A stretch of DNA of 63,437 nt from Halobacteriales archaeon YIM A00010 (GTDB lineage: Archaea > Halobacteriota > Halobacteria > Halobacteriales > Haloarculaceae): positions 1-63,437 of the forward strand of contig JAKCFJ010000005.1 in the NCBI GenBank assembly GCA_025041175.1. Reading direction: 5' to 3'. Under the pieces are notes generated by a model that made no database searches, was not told where the DNA came from, and saw nothing but the letters and a program-made list of their open reading frames with translations. Made by a program: the position numbers and the translations under genes. This document shows, one piece after another, positions 52,777 to 61,664 of the stretch (positions are counted from its first letter, which is position 1; every line of letters starts with the position of its first letter).

Positions 52777-53967
52777 ATGACCACTGAGTCACAGTCGTCA
52801 TCGCCCTCCCGCCGGACGTTCCTCCGAGGTGTCGCAGCCGGAGCGGTCGCCACCAGTATGGGGATGAGCGGGTGCATCGGATTCTTGGGCGGTGGCCATC
52901 AGCAACAGGTCCATGACGGACTCAAGCAGGCGCGAATGCCGTTTGCGTCCCAACAACAACGAATTACGAAAGACCAAGCAACGCATGTCGTCAGCGATCG
53001 AAGCCAGCTCGTGGAGGCCGTGATGACGCCGGAAGCGACGGTATGGCTGCCGGGCAATGTTGAGATCGATCTGACCGGTAGTCCCAGTATCCCCGTCGCG
53101 CCGAACGTGACGATCGCCAGCAATCGCGGGCTCGATGATGGGGCTGGGGGTGTCATCAAAACCGATGAGTATGATCACGGCCTTCTCATTGCCGACGATG
53201 GCAGCTGTCGGGTAACCGGGATTCAGTTACAAGGCCCTCGAAACGACTATTTCGATGTGCCACTGGCCGATCTCGATTCATATTCATCAGTCGGGATCAA
53301 ACTGCGCGGGCAACGGGCAATCGTCGATCACTGTGAGGTCTATGGATGGACCTTCGCAGGAGTGTTGTTAGGCTCTAATTCGACGGCAACCCAGGGCTGG
53401 GTTCACCACAACTCGATGCACCATAACCAGATGAACCATCTCGGGTACCCAGTAGAGCTGTACAACGGGGTGCATCTGATCGAGTGGAATACGTTCGATC
53501 ATAATCGTCATTCGATCGCTGGCTTCGGCTATTGGACGAACGGATACGAGGCCCGGTACAACCTTGTTGGTCCCAATGCAATCCTCCACGCGTTCGACAT
53601 GCACCATCTTGGAGAGAATCTAGATCATGTATCGGAAAGCAAGGGTATGCGAGGGGGGAAATTTGTGAATATTCACCACAACGTGTTCACGCTCACTGAC
53701 CACGCTGCATTCTCGATCCAGGGATATCCGAAGCAGTTCGCACGTTTCGCTAACAACTGGTGTGCCACATCGGATAGAGCCGTGTTCGCTTTGCCTGATG
53801 CTGATTTTCAGATGCAAGATAATTCCTACGGAGAGCAGGCTGTTGAGCAGGGCCAGCAGTGGCTTCAAGAACAAGCTCAGTCAGCCACACAGGACTCCCA
53901 AAACGCATCAAACGTGTCTGCACAGCCCCAGAACCAGACACAAACGGGACTAGGAGGTTCCCAATGA
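52777..53967 (+). CDS. Tat-exported lipoprotein with right-handed beta-helix (pectate-lyase-like)
   Basis: 396 residues from the ATG at 52777. Twin-arginine motif RRTFLRG (Arg 12-13), hydrophobic stretch, and lipobox MSGC (Cys 33) predict a Tat lipoprotein anchored at the cell surface. The remainder is a parallel beta-helix: repeated short strands with N and H (VHHNSMHHNQMNHLGYPVEL, WNTFDHNRHSIAGFGYW) as in pectate lyases. Catalytic residues not identified. It overlaps the next gene by three bases and begins the conjugation-like block. Confidence 0.85.
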   Translation: MTTESQSSSPSRRTFLRGVAAGAVATSMGMSGCIGFLGGGHQQQVHDGLKQARMPFASQQQRITKDQATHVVSDRSQLVEAVMTPEATVWLPGNVEIDLTGSPSIPVAPNVTIASNRGLDDGAGGVIKTDEYDHGLLIADDGSCRVTGIQLQGPRNDYFDVPLADLDSYSSVGIKLRGQRAIVDHCEVYGWTFAGVLLGSNSTATQGWVHHNSMHHNQMNHLGYPVELYNGVHLIEWNTFDHNRHSIAGFGYWTNGYEARYNLVGPNAILHAFDMHHLGENLDHVSESKGMRGGKFVNIHHNVFTLTDHAAFSIQGYPKQFARFANNWCATSDRAVFALPDADFQMQDNSYGEQAVEQGQQWLQEQAQSATQDSQNASNVSAQPQNQTQTGLGGSQ

Positions 53968-54659
53968 CGACAGCACGAACGCTTGCAATGCTCACCCTCG
54001 TTCTCCTTGTGCTTTCGGTATGCGGGCCTGTTGCTGCTCAAACGGATAATACCTCATCTTCGAATGAGACAGAAACTCCCCCAGGTGATCGGATCTATCT
54101 AACAGGTACCCAGACCCCGACCCAAACTCCAACCCAGATCTCAACCAATAACACGCAGAACAAGACTCTCGTCATCATGTCGACGGGCGAACCAGCGAGT
54201 TATACTATTTCCGTCTCGGGGACTCTAACCGCTAATACTACCGAACCAGTCGATTCTGCACAGGATCAGAGCATGACCGGTTTAGTTGGAGGTATTGCGT
54301 GGGATAACACGACTGATTCCAAAGATACAATCCAGTACACCGGAGAAATCACTGATTTCCAAGGTGACGAGTCGAATCTCCGAATCATGCAGAATGGAAC
54401 TGAGGTTTCCCCAGCCGATCTCAGTCAGTCTCCGTCACTCACTCAAACACAGTCGTCGGACGAGTCTCCGACGGAGACACAGCGATCGACACCCACACCG
54501 CCCCCAACATCCTCTGCTACACCTCCGTCACCAGTTCCGGTTACTGATACTGAGTCGCCCTCTGATAGTGATGCGATCAATATGGCGATTCTCGGTTTCG
54601 TTGGTAGTGTTGCAGTAACGGGACTGGCTGTCGCCCTGCTATTCCGTCATATTCAGTAA
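53964..54659 (+). CDS. Secreted or surface-anchored stalk protein
   Basis: 231 residues from the ATG at 53964, preceded by GGAGG (53953-53957). Sec-type signal peptide (about 1-24, ending VAAQ), Thr/Pro/Ser-rich stretch (GTQTPTQTPTQISTN and a second at about 155-200) and a C-terminal membrane helix (ILGFVGSVAVTGLAVALLF). The design is that of a haloarchaeal cell-surface protein. Probably acts with the lipoprotein upstream. Confidence 0.75.
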   Translation: MTTARTLAMLTLVLLVLSVCGPVAAQTDNTSSSNETETPPGDRIYLTGTQTPTQTPTQISTNNTQNKTLVIMSTGEPASYTISVSGTLTANTTEPVDSAQDQSMTGLVGGIAWDNTTDSKDTIQYTGEITDFQGDESNLRIMQNGTEVSPADLSQSPSLTQTQSSDESPTETQRSTPTPPPTSSATPPSPVPVTDTESPSDSDAINMAILGFVGSVAVTGLAVALLFRHIQ

Positions 54660-54661
54660 TC

Positions 54662-55033
54662 TCACGGTCGGATCCATCGGACGAAACGAACAGTGGCTTG
54701 CCAAACGGCGAGCGTATATTCAACGATAGTGCGTAGCGTTCTCCCGATAAGCGACCCGGCCATGTAAAGAGCGTAGCCAGCGACCGTAATCCCAACCGTG
54801 ATGAAGAAGAGCGAGAAGCTGATCTTTGCGAGGCCCATATCCTGAAGGAGCCACGAAACTACGAAGAGACCGATGGTACCGATCGTTCCAATCCCGCAGA
54901 ACGCAAGCAATCCCTTCTGAGCGAGTGACTGTCGTTCTAGCTTGTGTCCGCAGTGTGGACATCGTTGTGCATCTTGGGCAACCTCGCCTTTGCACTCGCT
55001 GCATACGTACCGCTGCTTTTGCCCCCTAGTCAT
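54662..55033 (-). CDS. Zinc-ribbon membrane protein
   Basis: 123 residues from the ATG at 55033. CSECKGE and CPHCGHK form a zinc ribbon at residues 12-32, then two membrane helices (GLLAFCGIGTIGTIGLFVVS; ISFSLFFITVGITVAGYALY). It overlaps the upstream gene's stop. Runs against the conjugation genes. Confidence 0.7.
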   Translation of the reverse strand: MTRGQKQRYVCSECKGEVAQDAQRCPHCGHKLERQSLAQKGLLAFCGIGTIGTIGLFVVSWLLQDMGLAKISFSLFFITVGITVAGYALYMAGSLIGRTLRTIVEYTLAVWQATVRFVRWIRP

Positions 55034-55238
55034 CGTTCTCACGAGGTTCCTCCACTAGCTCGTATAGCGCCGATGGTGAGTGGATGTTAGTGATATAGCC
55101 CGCCACCCCCAATATTTGCAACCGTTTATGGATATGCTGTCGTGACCATTTCGATTCATCAACGAGGTACGCCTGGGTGCAACGCCCTTTTCCCAGTTCA
55201 TCAAGAATGAACTCGTCGGCTGGCTTTAGATCTACCAT
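55026..55238 (-). CDS. Small winged-helix protein
   Basis: 70 residues. HTH pattern LKPADEFILDELGKGRCTQA, then SKWSRQHIHKRLQILGVAGY. Overlaps the zinc-ribbon membrane gene by eight bases. Likely a regulator of the pair or of the adjacent conjugation genes. Confidence 0.75.
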   Translation of the reverse strand: MVDLKPADEFILDELGKGRCTQAYLVDESKWSRQHIHKRLQILGVAGYITNIHSPSALYELVEEPRENDD

Positions 55239-55425
55239 ACTATGTTGTTGGGTCTGTTTTTAATAAGCATGTGTATGTCTGAGTAAGTATATGGTCATGG
55301 TTTCGTTTAAGGTTCTTAATTGAGGCCTCTATAAACCCCTCTACACAATATGCTATAAAACTGCCTTCGCGATCTTATACAGGGTCGTAAACTATATTGC
55401 CCATCCACTACGATTTGGTTGTATA

Positions 55426-55809
55426 ATGATGGGAGATAAGCTAAGTCTGGCGAAAAGACTGGCCATGCTTGTTATCGGGTTGGTAGCACTTGCAGTTCCT
55501 GTTGCTGCCCAAGGGGAAGACGATGGCGGGATCGGCTACACTGTCGTGTGTGGCTCCGAGTTGGGTACCCTGCTATCTGGGCTTTTCACTCTGATCACGA
55601 TTGCGCTTCTCCTCACATTCGTCTGGCGTGTGGCGAATGGAATACGAAAAATGAGCGATCCACGGCCACAAAAGAAACAAAATGGTCGGGAAGAAGCGAA
55701 AGGAGGACTGATGGCCCTAGCAGGCGCGCTTGTCCTTAGTGTGGCTCCGCAGATATTCAGCGCGTTGGGATTGTCCCTGTTCGACTGCATCAGTCTTGGC
55801 GGTGTATGA
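55426..55809 (+). CDS. VirB2/TrbC-like pilin-type membrane protein
   Basis: 127 residues. Signal-like N-terminus (LAMLVIGLVALAVPVAAQ), two membrane helices (LLSGLFTLITIALLLTFVW; GGLMALAGALVLSVAPQIF) and a short loop with basic residues. Size and topology fit VirB2-like major subunits of conjugation machines. The AT-rich block before it holds the promoter. Confidence 0.65.
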   Translation: MMGDKLSLAKRLAMLVIGLVALAVPVAAQGEDDGGIGYTVVCGSELGTLLSGLFTLITIALLLTFVWRVANGIRKMSDPRPQKKQNGREEAKGGLMALAGALVLSVAPQIFSALGLSLFDCISLGGV

Positions 55810-55819
55810 TGGAAGGGAT

Positions 55820-57112
55820 ATGATGTCTGTACGCTCAGTGAACGTTGTTCTTGTGGTTGTCTTGCTGTTAATGGTCGCAGGTGGTGGTGCAGCTCAGACG
55901 GTCCCGCAAGAGCCTGATTCGACAGCGACGGAGAGCGGCGATGACGCTGGTAACGATGGTGGTGGTGGGCTGATTGACGTGCCATCCTTCGATCCGGTGG
56001 AAAACCTAAAAGAGCTGCTTGAGGCGCTCCAAGAGGCTCCGGGATGGATCGTTGACACGATGAATGAGATGGTCTATGGCATTCCTGCACCTGGAGACCC
56101 AGAGGAGCCGAAGACATGGATGTCGCCCGAGAATGGTCTCTGGCCCGGAATGATGGACTATACCGCGTGGACGACGGCGATTGCGACAGCTATTCTCCTG
56201 GTGAGTGGTGCGCTATCATTTTTCCACGAGCGTACTTATATGAGAAAAGAAGCGTGGAAGCGGTGGCTGATCGCCCTTATCATGATTCTCGGCACCTGGA
56301 CGCTTTTGCCATTTGCGCTGCATTTAGCTGATGCGATCGTCGGTGTCTTGGTTCCTGACTCATCAGAGGTGTTCGCGGAGTGGGCGAATTTTGCTAAGGT
56401 TGGTTCTGGATTAGTAGTACTATTAATTGTTGGTATCCTGAAGGCTAGCGTCCTTGGTATTGGACTGTTTGTGCTGATACTTGAGCGATTTCTAATTTAT
56501 CTAGGATTCGGATTATGGCCAATCGCTTGGGCATTGCGATCGACTCGGTTCGGTCTGGCCCGTTCACTCGGTGAGACGCTTGTGTTTCTCTTCGGTGTGG
56601 TGATCGCAACGAAGATCGGCCAGGCACTCATTGCGCGTTTGCTCTTCACCCTCGATTGGCAAGGGATCTCACCGAGTTCGGTGGTTTATGTCCTGTCGCT
56701 CGGTGCAGGCGTCTTCGTCATGTTGATTTATTTCCCGTGGAAAATGCTTGAACACGCTAATGATGCAGCATCCGTGTCGCTCGGGATGTCTGCTGGAGCG
56801 CGGGCAGCTGGTCGGGCTGGCGAGTCGGCAAAAGCCCGAGCGAATGAGCGGGTTGGCCAAGTAGGCGACCGATACCGTAACTGGCGGACCACGTCGACGT
56901 CGACCGAGACATCAACGGCTGGGAATAGTGGTGGAAGTGGCAGTTCTAGTCAATCGAGAGATAGATCGACTGACGGTTACGAGAACCGATCGTCTCCGGG
57001 CGGCTCCAATCGGACGACTATCTTCGGGTCGGGTTCCCATCAGCGCCGCCGAGAGGCGAGAGAGCGCAGACGGCGGTACAAAGAGCATGTGCGAAATAAC
57101 GATGGTGAGTAA
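55820..57112 (+). CDS. VirB6/TrbL-like polytopic membrane protein
   Basis: 430 residues from the ATG at 55820. Signal peptide, acidic/Gly segment (GDDAGNDGGGGLIDV), then about six membrane helices (TAIATAILLVSGALSFF, LVVLLIVGILKASVLGIGLF, SSVVYVLSLGAGVFVMLIYF) and a basic, Ser/Thr/Gly-rich cytoplasmic tail. The layout is that of the VirB6-type inner membrane component of type IV secretion. Confidence 0.75.
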   Translation: MMSVRSVNVVLVVVLLLMVAGGGAAQTVPQEPDSTATESGDDAGNDGGGGLIDVPSFDPVENLKELLEALQEAPGWIVDTMNEMVYGIPAPGDPEEPKTWMSPENGLWPGMMDYTAWTTAIATAILLVSGALSFFHERTYMRKEAWKRWLIALIMILGTWTLLPFALHLADAIVGVLVPDSSEVFAEWANFAKVGSGLVVLLIVGILKASVLGIGLFVLILERFLIYLGFGLWPIAWALRSTRFGLARSLGETLVFLFGVVIATKIGQALIARLLFTLDWQGISPSSVVYVLSLGAGVFVMLIYFPWKMLEHANDAASVSLGMSAGARAAGRAGESAKARANERVGQVGDRYRNWRTTSTSTETSTAGNSGGSGSSSQSRDRSTDGYENRSSPGGSNRTTIFGSGSHQRRREARERRRRYKEHVRNNDGE

Positions 57113-57117
57113 TCAGT

Positions 57118-60100
57118 ATGACAACAAACACCGACGACGGCTCAGTTGACAAGGATCCATCCCAGCTTATTCCCCCGAAAGTAAACGCTGGGTTGCGCAT
57201 TAACGGCTATAGCGGTGAAGATCTCTTGCACGCTGGTCCCGGCGTGTGCCTGCTCCTCACTGCTGGTGGCGTGCTTTCGCTCAGTGGGTCGTTCGTGCTG
57301 GCTAGTGTGCTAGCCGGTGTCGGGAGCGTTCTCGCCGTGGCTGGCTATTGGGTATCGGCCACAGCCCATGATCACACAACGGGAGCCGATCGAGTTCGTG
57401 GAGCTATTAACCATCTCATCAAGCAACGATCCCACCCGAAGTCACACGAAGAAGCGACAGCGGTGCATGGAGTGAAACGGATTCACTCTGATGGGAGTGC
57501 CGAGACGGAGGACGGACGTGTTGTAGTGCTTGCCCGACTCCACGGCCGGAACACGGACCTCCAGGACAACAACGAGAGCCGCATCATGATCGGTGAGCTT
57601 CGATCAGCTCTCAATGACGATGCGCCCCACGCCGATTTTAGCATCTTCTCGACGGCTGTTCCGTTCAATGCGAGCGAGATTACTGACGACTATCGTGAGC
57701 AGTGGCTTTCGGATCGGTTCACCGGGAGTGAGTGGACGAGCGTGCGAACGTTGCTCTCTGATATCGTCGACTGGGAGGAACAACAGGAAGAGATATGGGA
57801 GTCTCGAGAGTGGCAGCATTATCTTGTCGTGTCCGTGTCCGCAGCTGATGTTGATCTACCGGATCTGGCCGTGTCGAGTGATCGATCGCGGATAGAGGAG
57901 ATCCGCGTTGCGCTCGGGGGAGACTACGACACCGTCGACAACAAACATTGGCAAGCCCGTCGTCGACGGATGCGGTCAGAGGCTAAACAACGTTTAGATG
58001 GGCTGAAAGGAGCGTTTCAGACGATTGAGGGGGTTAACGCCGAGACGATTGGACCAGCCGAACATGCGCTGTTGCTCGCTCGGTATTGGGCTGGAACGGA
58101 CCATTCGTTCGACGCTAACCAGGTCACAGAGGAGGTCAATGTGTCCGTCTGGCCGTACCCGACCTCCGAAGATGTCCCGCGACCAGAGGCCGTTGAGGCG
58201 GATAAGTCAGTCGATCAGACGGCCGTCGCTGATGTAACTCGTGTGTCAGCGGCCGCAGATGGCGGCACAGAGTCTATCTCCCAGACTGTCGCAGGGACGA
58301 CGGAGGCGCATGACGACCCGGAGGACACGTTGGCTGATGAGGAGGCAGCGGGTGCCTCATTCCTTGCCCGGATTCGAGAGGGGTTGTTTGCTCCAGGGAC
58401 CGACGACACTACATCGATCTCAGAGGATACTGTTGAGCACTCTGATCCAATCCAGGATGCCCTTGCTCCCTCGATGTATGATGACCAAGACGGAACTGAT
58501 GGTGGCTATGTGGTCACGGGCGACCAATACTGCCGGACCTACTGGATCGCTGATTGGCCGAGCGAGCCGCGAGAGCAATTCCTTGAGGGACTGTACACCC
58601 TTCGAGGCGTGGATGTTGATGTGCATCTTCGAGTACGCGCGAAAGACAAAGAGCAAACCCTGGCTGAAGTAAAAAATACCGTCGGTGAGATCGACGCCGA
58701 TGTTCTTGATCGTCGTGAGGAGGCTGATGATGTCGAGTCGATCCTGATTGAGGATGACCTAGACGCCCACGTGAAGCTGTTGAAATTGTTGCACCAGACG
58801 GATGTCAAGCCGTGGGGGTTGTCGGGATACGTTACGGTCCGAGTTGGAACACGACGTGCGCTTGACGATGTGCAGGCGCTGATCGATGAAGGACTCGTTG
58901 AGGACTCCCAGCTCTCACTTGATGTCGCCAAACAGCATGCTCTGACGGATGCGTGTAAGACAGTGACAGATGTCCTCGAACGCTCTCCTGCCAGGTTAAC
59001 ACCGATCGCAGATGCTCAACGCCAGGGTGAACTATTCGAAGCGTGTTCCCCGAATGGCCAGGATGCCTACGCGGCATCGTCATTTCGATCACGCTATCGC
59101 ACCACAGCGAGTGGGACGATTGCAGCTGTCTTCCCGGCTGCGACCACATATATTCGACAAGATTCGGGGATCGAACACGGACGAAGCGTTACAAACGGTA
59201 GCGTCATCCGGAACGATCCATTTGATCCGGGGCCGGGTCATGTCCTTACGACGGGAACCTCTGGAAGCGGAAAGACGAGTGACGCCCTCTCAACTTCAAT
59301 ACGATGGTATCTCCGCGCTCCCGACGAGCGCACGCTGATCTATACCGATACGCAGACAGATTTTGTTGCCCCTACAGAAATCTTGAATGGGACGCAAATC
59401 ACGCTTGACGGTGACACCACGATCAATCCCTGCCGGATGATCCCCACCTCCCAAGAAGCCCTGAAGACGACCGGATTGGATCCGTTCGAAATGAAATACA
59501 CCCAGGTTCTTGGCTTGCTCTTGCCGATCGTTGCGGTCACGCCGAAACGACGTGATCAGTTCCGTCCGTTGCTCAAAGACGGCATTCGCGGAGCGATGGC
59601 CGACGCTGGCATTGATCCTAACGACCCGTTGACACACACACCCGAGAATTCACCTACAGTGGCTGATATCCGCCGTAAAGTCCGCGAGATCGGTGAGAAT
59701 CCAACCGACTTTGCGCGATCGGAACTAGCGGCGCGTGAGATCGAGAACAATGCTGGTGCGCTCTTGCGGCGGATGAGCGGCTTCTCCGAGGACGGCGAGT
59801 ACGGATTCTTGACAGGGCAAAGCGAGGTGACGATCGATCCAGGCGGTGTCACCTATCTCGATCTCCAACAGTTGGAGGGACAGGGATCAGCAGCTGACGC
59901 CTCAACGATGTTGAACATGGCGCTTGGGCAGGTCTACGAGACCGTGAAACGGGCGGAACAGACTATGTTCGTCATCGATGAGGCGCACTATCTCCTCGAA
60001 TCGAAAGACATGCTACAGTGGCTCAGCCAGGCATCGCGGCACTGGCGACACAACAACGCTGGCTTGTGGTTTTTGACGCAGGAACTCGAAGATTTCGTCA

Positions 60101-60423
60101 AAGATGATGATGATGAGAAAGAGAGCTACAAAGACGTAATCCGTCAACAAACAAATACTGTGAAGTTATTTTCCTCGAAGGAGATACCGTCAGCAGCCAT
60201 TGACAAATTCGACCTGAATGATCGTCAGATCGAATATATCACGAAAAAAGCAACGAGAGGCAACAAGGGACAAGGCTATGCAAATTGTCTGATCGACTTC
60301 AATGAAGTCGAGGGCTGGGTGCGCTCGCACGTTAAGCTCTCTCCCGTCGAAGAACTCATCACTACCTATGAACCCGATGAACACGGTCACTTCGAAGAGT
60401 ACCTTGAGCGGAATAGGCGGTAA
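57118..60423 (+). CDS. VirB4-like conjugation ATPase with membrane N-terminus
   Basis: 1,101 residues. Two membrane helices at about 38-80 (PrgI-like), a large middle domain, Walker A GTSGSGKT at about residue 713-720, Walker B MFVIDEAHYLL at about 950-960. An acidic, low-complexity stretch divides the first and second halves (about 370-460). VirB4 ATPases drive assembly and substrate transfer. It is separated from the VirB6-like gene by five bases. Confidence 0.88.
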   Translation: MTTNTDDGSVDKDPSQLIPPKVNAGLRINGYSGEDLLHAGPGVCLLLTAGGVLSLSGSFVLASVLAGVGSVLAVAGYWVSATAHDHTTGADRVRGAINHLIKQRSHPKSHEEATAVHGVKRIHSDGSAETEDGRVVVLARLHGRNTDLQDNNESRIMIGELRSALNDDAPHADFSIFSTAVPFNASEITDDYREQWLSDRFTGSEWTSVRTLLSDIVDWEEQQEEIWESREWQHYLVVSVSAADVDLPDLAVSSDRSRIEEIRVALGGDYDTVDNKHWQARRRRMRSEAKQRLDGLKGAFQTIEGVNAETIGPAEHALLLARYWAGTDHSFDANQVTEEVNVSVWPYPTSEDVPRPEAVEADKSVDQTAVADVTRVSAAADGGTESISQTVAGTTEAHDDPEDTLADEEAAGASFLARIREGLFAPGTDDTTSISEDTVEHSDPIQDALAPSMYDDQDGTDGGYVVTGDQYCRTYWIADWPSEPREQFLEGLYTLRGVDVDVHLRVRAKDKEQTLAEVKNTVGEIDADVLDRREEADDVESILIEDDLDAHVKLLKLLHQTDVKPWGLSGYVTVRVGTRRALDDVQALIDEGLVEDSQLSLDVAKQHALTDACKTVTDVLERSPARLTPIADAQRQGELFEACSPNGQDAYAASSFRSRYRTTASGTIAAVFPAATTYIRQDSGIEHGRSVTNGSVIRNDPFDPGPGHVLTTGTSGSGKTSDALSTSIRWYLRAPDERTLIYTDTQTDFVAPTEILNGTQITLDGDTTINPCRMIPTSQEALKTTGLDPFEMKYTQVLGLLLPIVAVTPKRRDQFRPLLKDGIRGAMADAGIDPNDPLTHTPENSPTVADIRRKVREIGENPTDFARSELAAREIENNAGALLRRMSGFSEDGEYGFLTGQSEVTIDPGGVTYLDLQQLEGQGSAADASTMLNMALGQVYETVKRAEQTMFVIDEAHYLLESKDMLQWLSQASRHWRHNNAGLWFLTQELEDFVKDDDDEKESYKDVIRQQTNTVKLFSSKEIPSAAIDKFDLNDRQIEYITKKATRGNKGQGYANCLIDFNEVEGWVRSHVKLSPVEELITTYEPDEHGHFEEYLERNRR

Positions 60424-60456
60424 AAGATAATATAACGATCGCTAATAAACACAGAT

Positions 60457-60585
60457 ATGAACAATATCCCGCGTTCGAAGGGGACTGACGCTCACCCAAC
60501 AATGACCGACGATATCACGATCGACGAACAGCCCACTGTTGTACTGCTATCCCGAGAGACCGCCACTGACGGGGGTGATTGGTGA
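60457..60585 (+). CDS. 42-residue small protein
   Basis: ATG 60457, TGA 60583-60585 overlapping the next ATG by one base. Polar (MTDDITIDEQPTVVLLSRE). Position and coupling suggest a real gene in the conjugation operon. Confidence 0.5.
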   Translation: MNNIPRSKGTDAHPTMTDDITIDEQPTVVLLSRETATDGGDW

Positions 60586-61640
60586 TGGGGCTGTTTCGGA
60601 ATCGAAGTCGCAGTTACGAGGCGACACAGCTCCGCGAGTCCATCACTCAATCCGTCGATGAGGTGCCAGGTACACTATTACGGATCATCCCGTACAAAGA
60701 GAACGAAGGGATTACCGGAGCTGCCCGACTGTTACGGGCGATCCATGATGTACAGACGGAGGGATGGCTCCGTCGACGGAATATCAGTGACCACCACTCC
60801 TTCGAACTGTGGTTCGACGAGGGGAAGGTCAAATTTCTTCTCCATGCTGCTACCCCTGAAGCGGCAGAAAAGTACACCACACGTGTCGAGAGTACCTATA
60901 GCAATTCAGATATTGTTATCGTCGGAGACGGTCACGGATTTCCATCGGTGACACCCGATGATCATGTCGCTACGGCCGATTTGAGACTCGAAAAACACCA
61001 CTTCTATCCGATTCGTCACTTCCGGGCGGAGGGTTTCGAGCACGATCCCTACTCCGAGATCACGAGTGAGATGCTTTCGACCGAGGACAGTCGCGTAGTG
61101 GTCCAAGTCGTCTTCCGACCTGAGCCGACCGACTGGGCGAACAACGACGGGGGCGGTCTCCTGCGCCGTGGTGTCAGCGTTGATGATGTAGCCGAATCAT
61201 TGAAACAAGGCCAAGTGGTCGGGTGGAACGACTCTCGGGTTCGAGACGCAAGTGCCAAAGATAAGGAAGCCGCAAAAATCATTGAGCAACAGAGAGGTAA
61301 ATATGCCTTCAATACCAATATCAGAGTCATCGCAATCTCCCCCGATCCTGACGAGGCTGAGGCACGGTGTGAGGGCGTTTCTGGAATGTTTACGAGGTAT
61401 TATAATTCTCGAACTGAGCAGGGATTCGAGGCATTACCCACTCCGCCTTCCCGTGTGCAGGATGTGCTGATCGACTGCCAGCAGCGGAAGTGGGAGGATG
61501 AGGAAATAATCCTGACGATTGACGAGCTTGCGGGTGCTGCCCATATCCCGAACGAGGAGATCGAGACACCAAACATCGATTGGAAGAATACCCAACGAGG
61601 TACTCGGGTGCCAACAGGAGCTGAGCAACCGGATCAATAA
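60585..61640 (+). CDS. Conjugation-associated protein paired with the VirD4-like ATPase
   Basis: 351 residues from the ATG at 60585 (a GTG six bases upstream is also open). No Walker motif. The C-terminus (ELAGAAHIPNEEIETPNIDW) ends in a pattern seen in the N-terminal portion of archaeal and Gram-positive conjugation ATPases, so it may be a detached domain of the following gene. 24 bases separate them. Confidence 0.7.
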   Translation: MGLFRNRSRSYEATQLRESITQSVDEVPGTLLRIIPYKENEGITGAARLLRAIHDVQTEGWLRRRNISDHHSFELWFDEGKVKFLLHAATPEAAEKYTTRVESTYSNSDIVIVGDGHGFPSVTPDDHVATADLRLEKHHFYPIRHFRAEGFEHDPYSEITSEMLSTEDSRVVVQVVFRPEPTDWANNDGGGLLRRGVSVDDVAESLKQGQVVGWNDSRVRDASAKDKEAAKIIEQQRGKYAFNTNIRVIAISPDPDEAEARCEGVSGMFTRYYNSRTEQGFEALPTPPSRVQDVLIDCQQRKWEDEEIILTIDELAGAAHIPNEEIETPNIDWKNTQRGTRVPTGAEQPDQ

Positions 61641-61664
61641 CCCCCTACACGGGATCATTTTACC

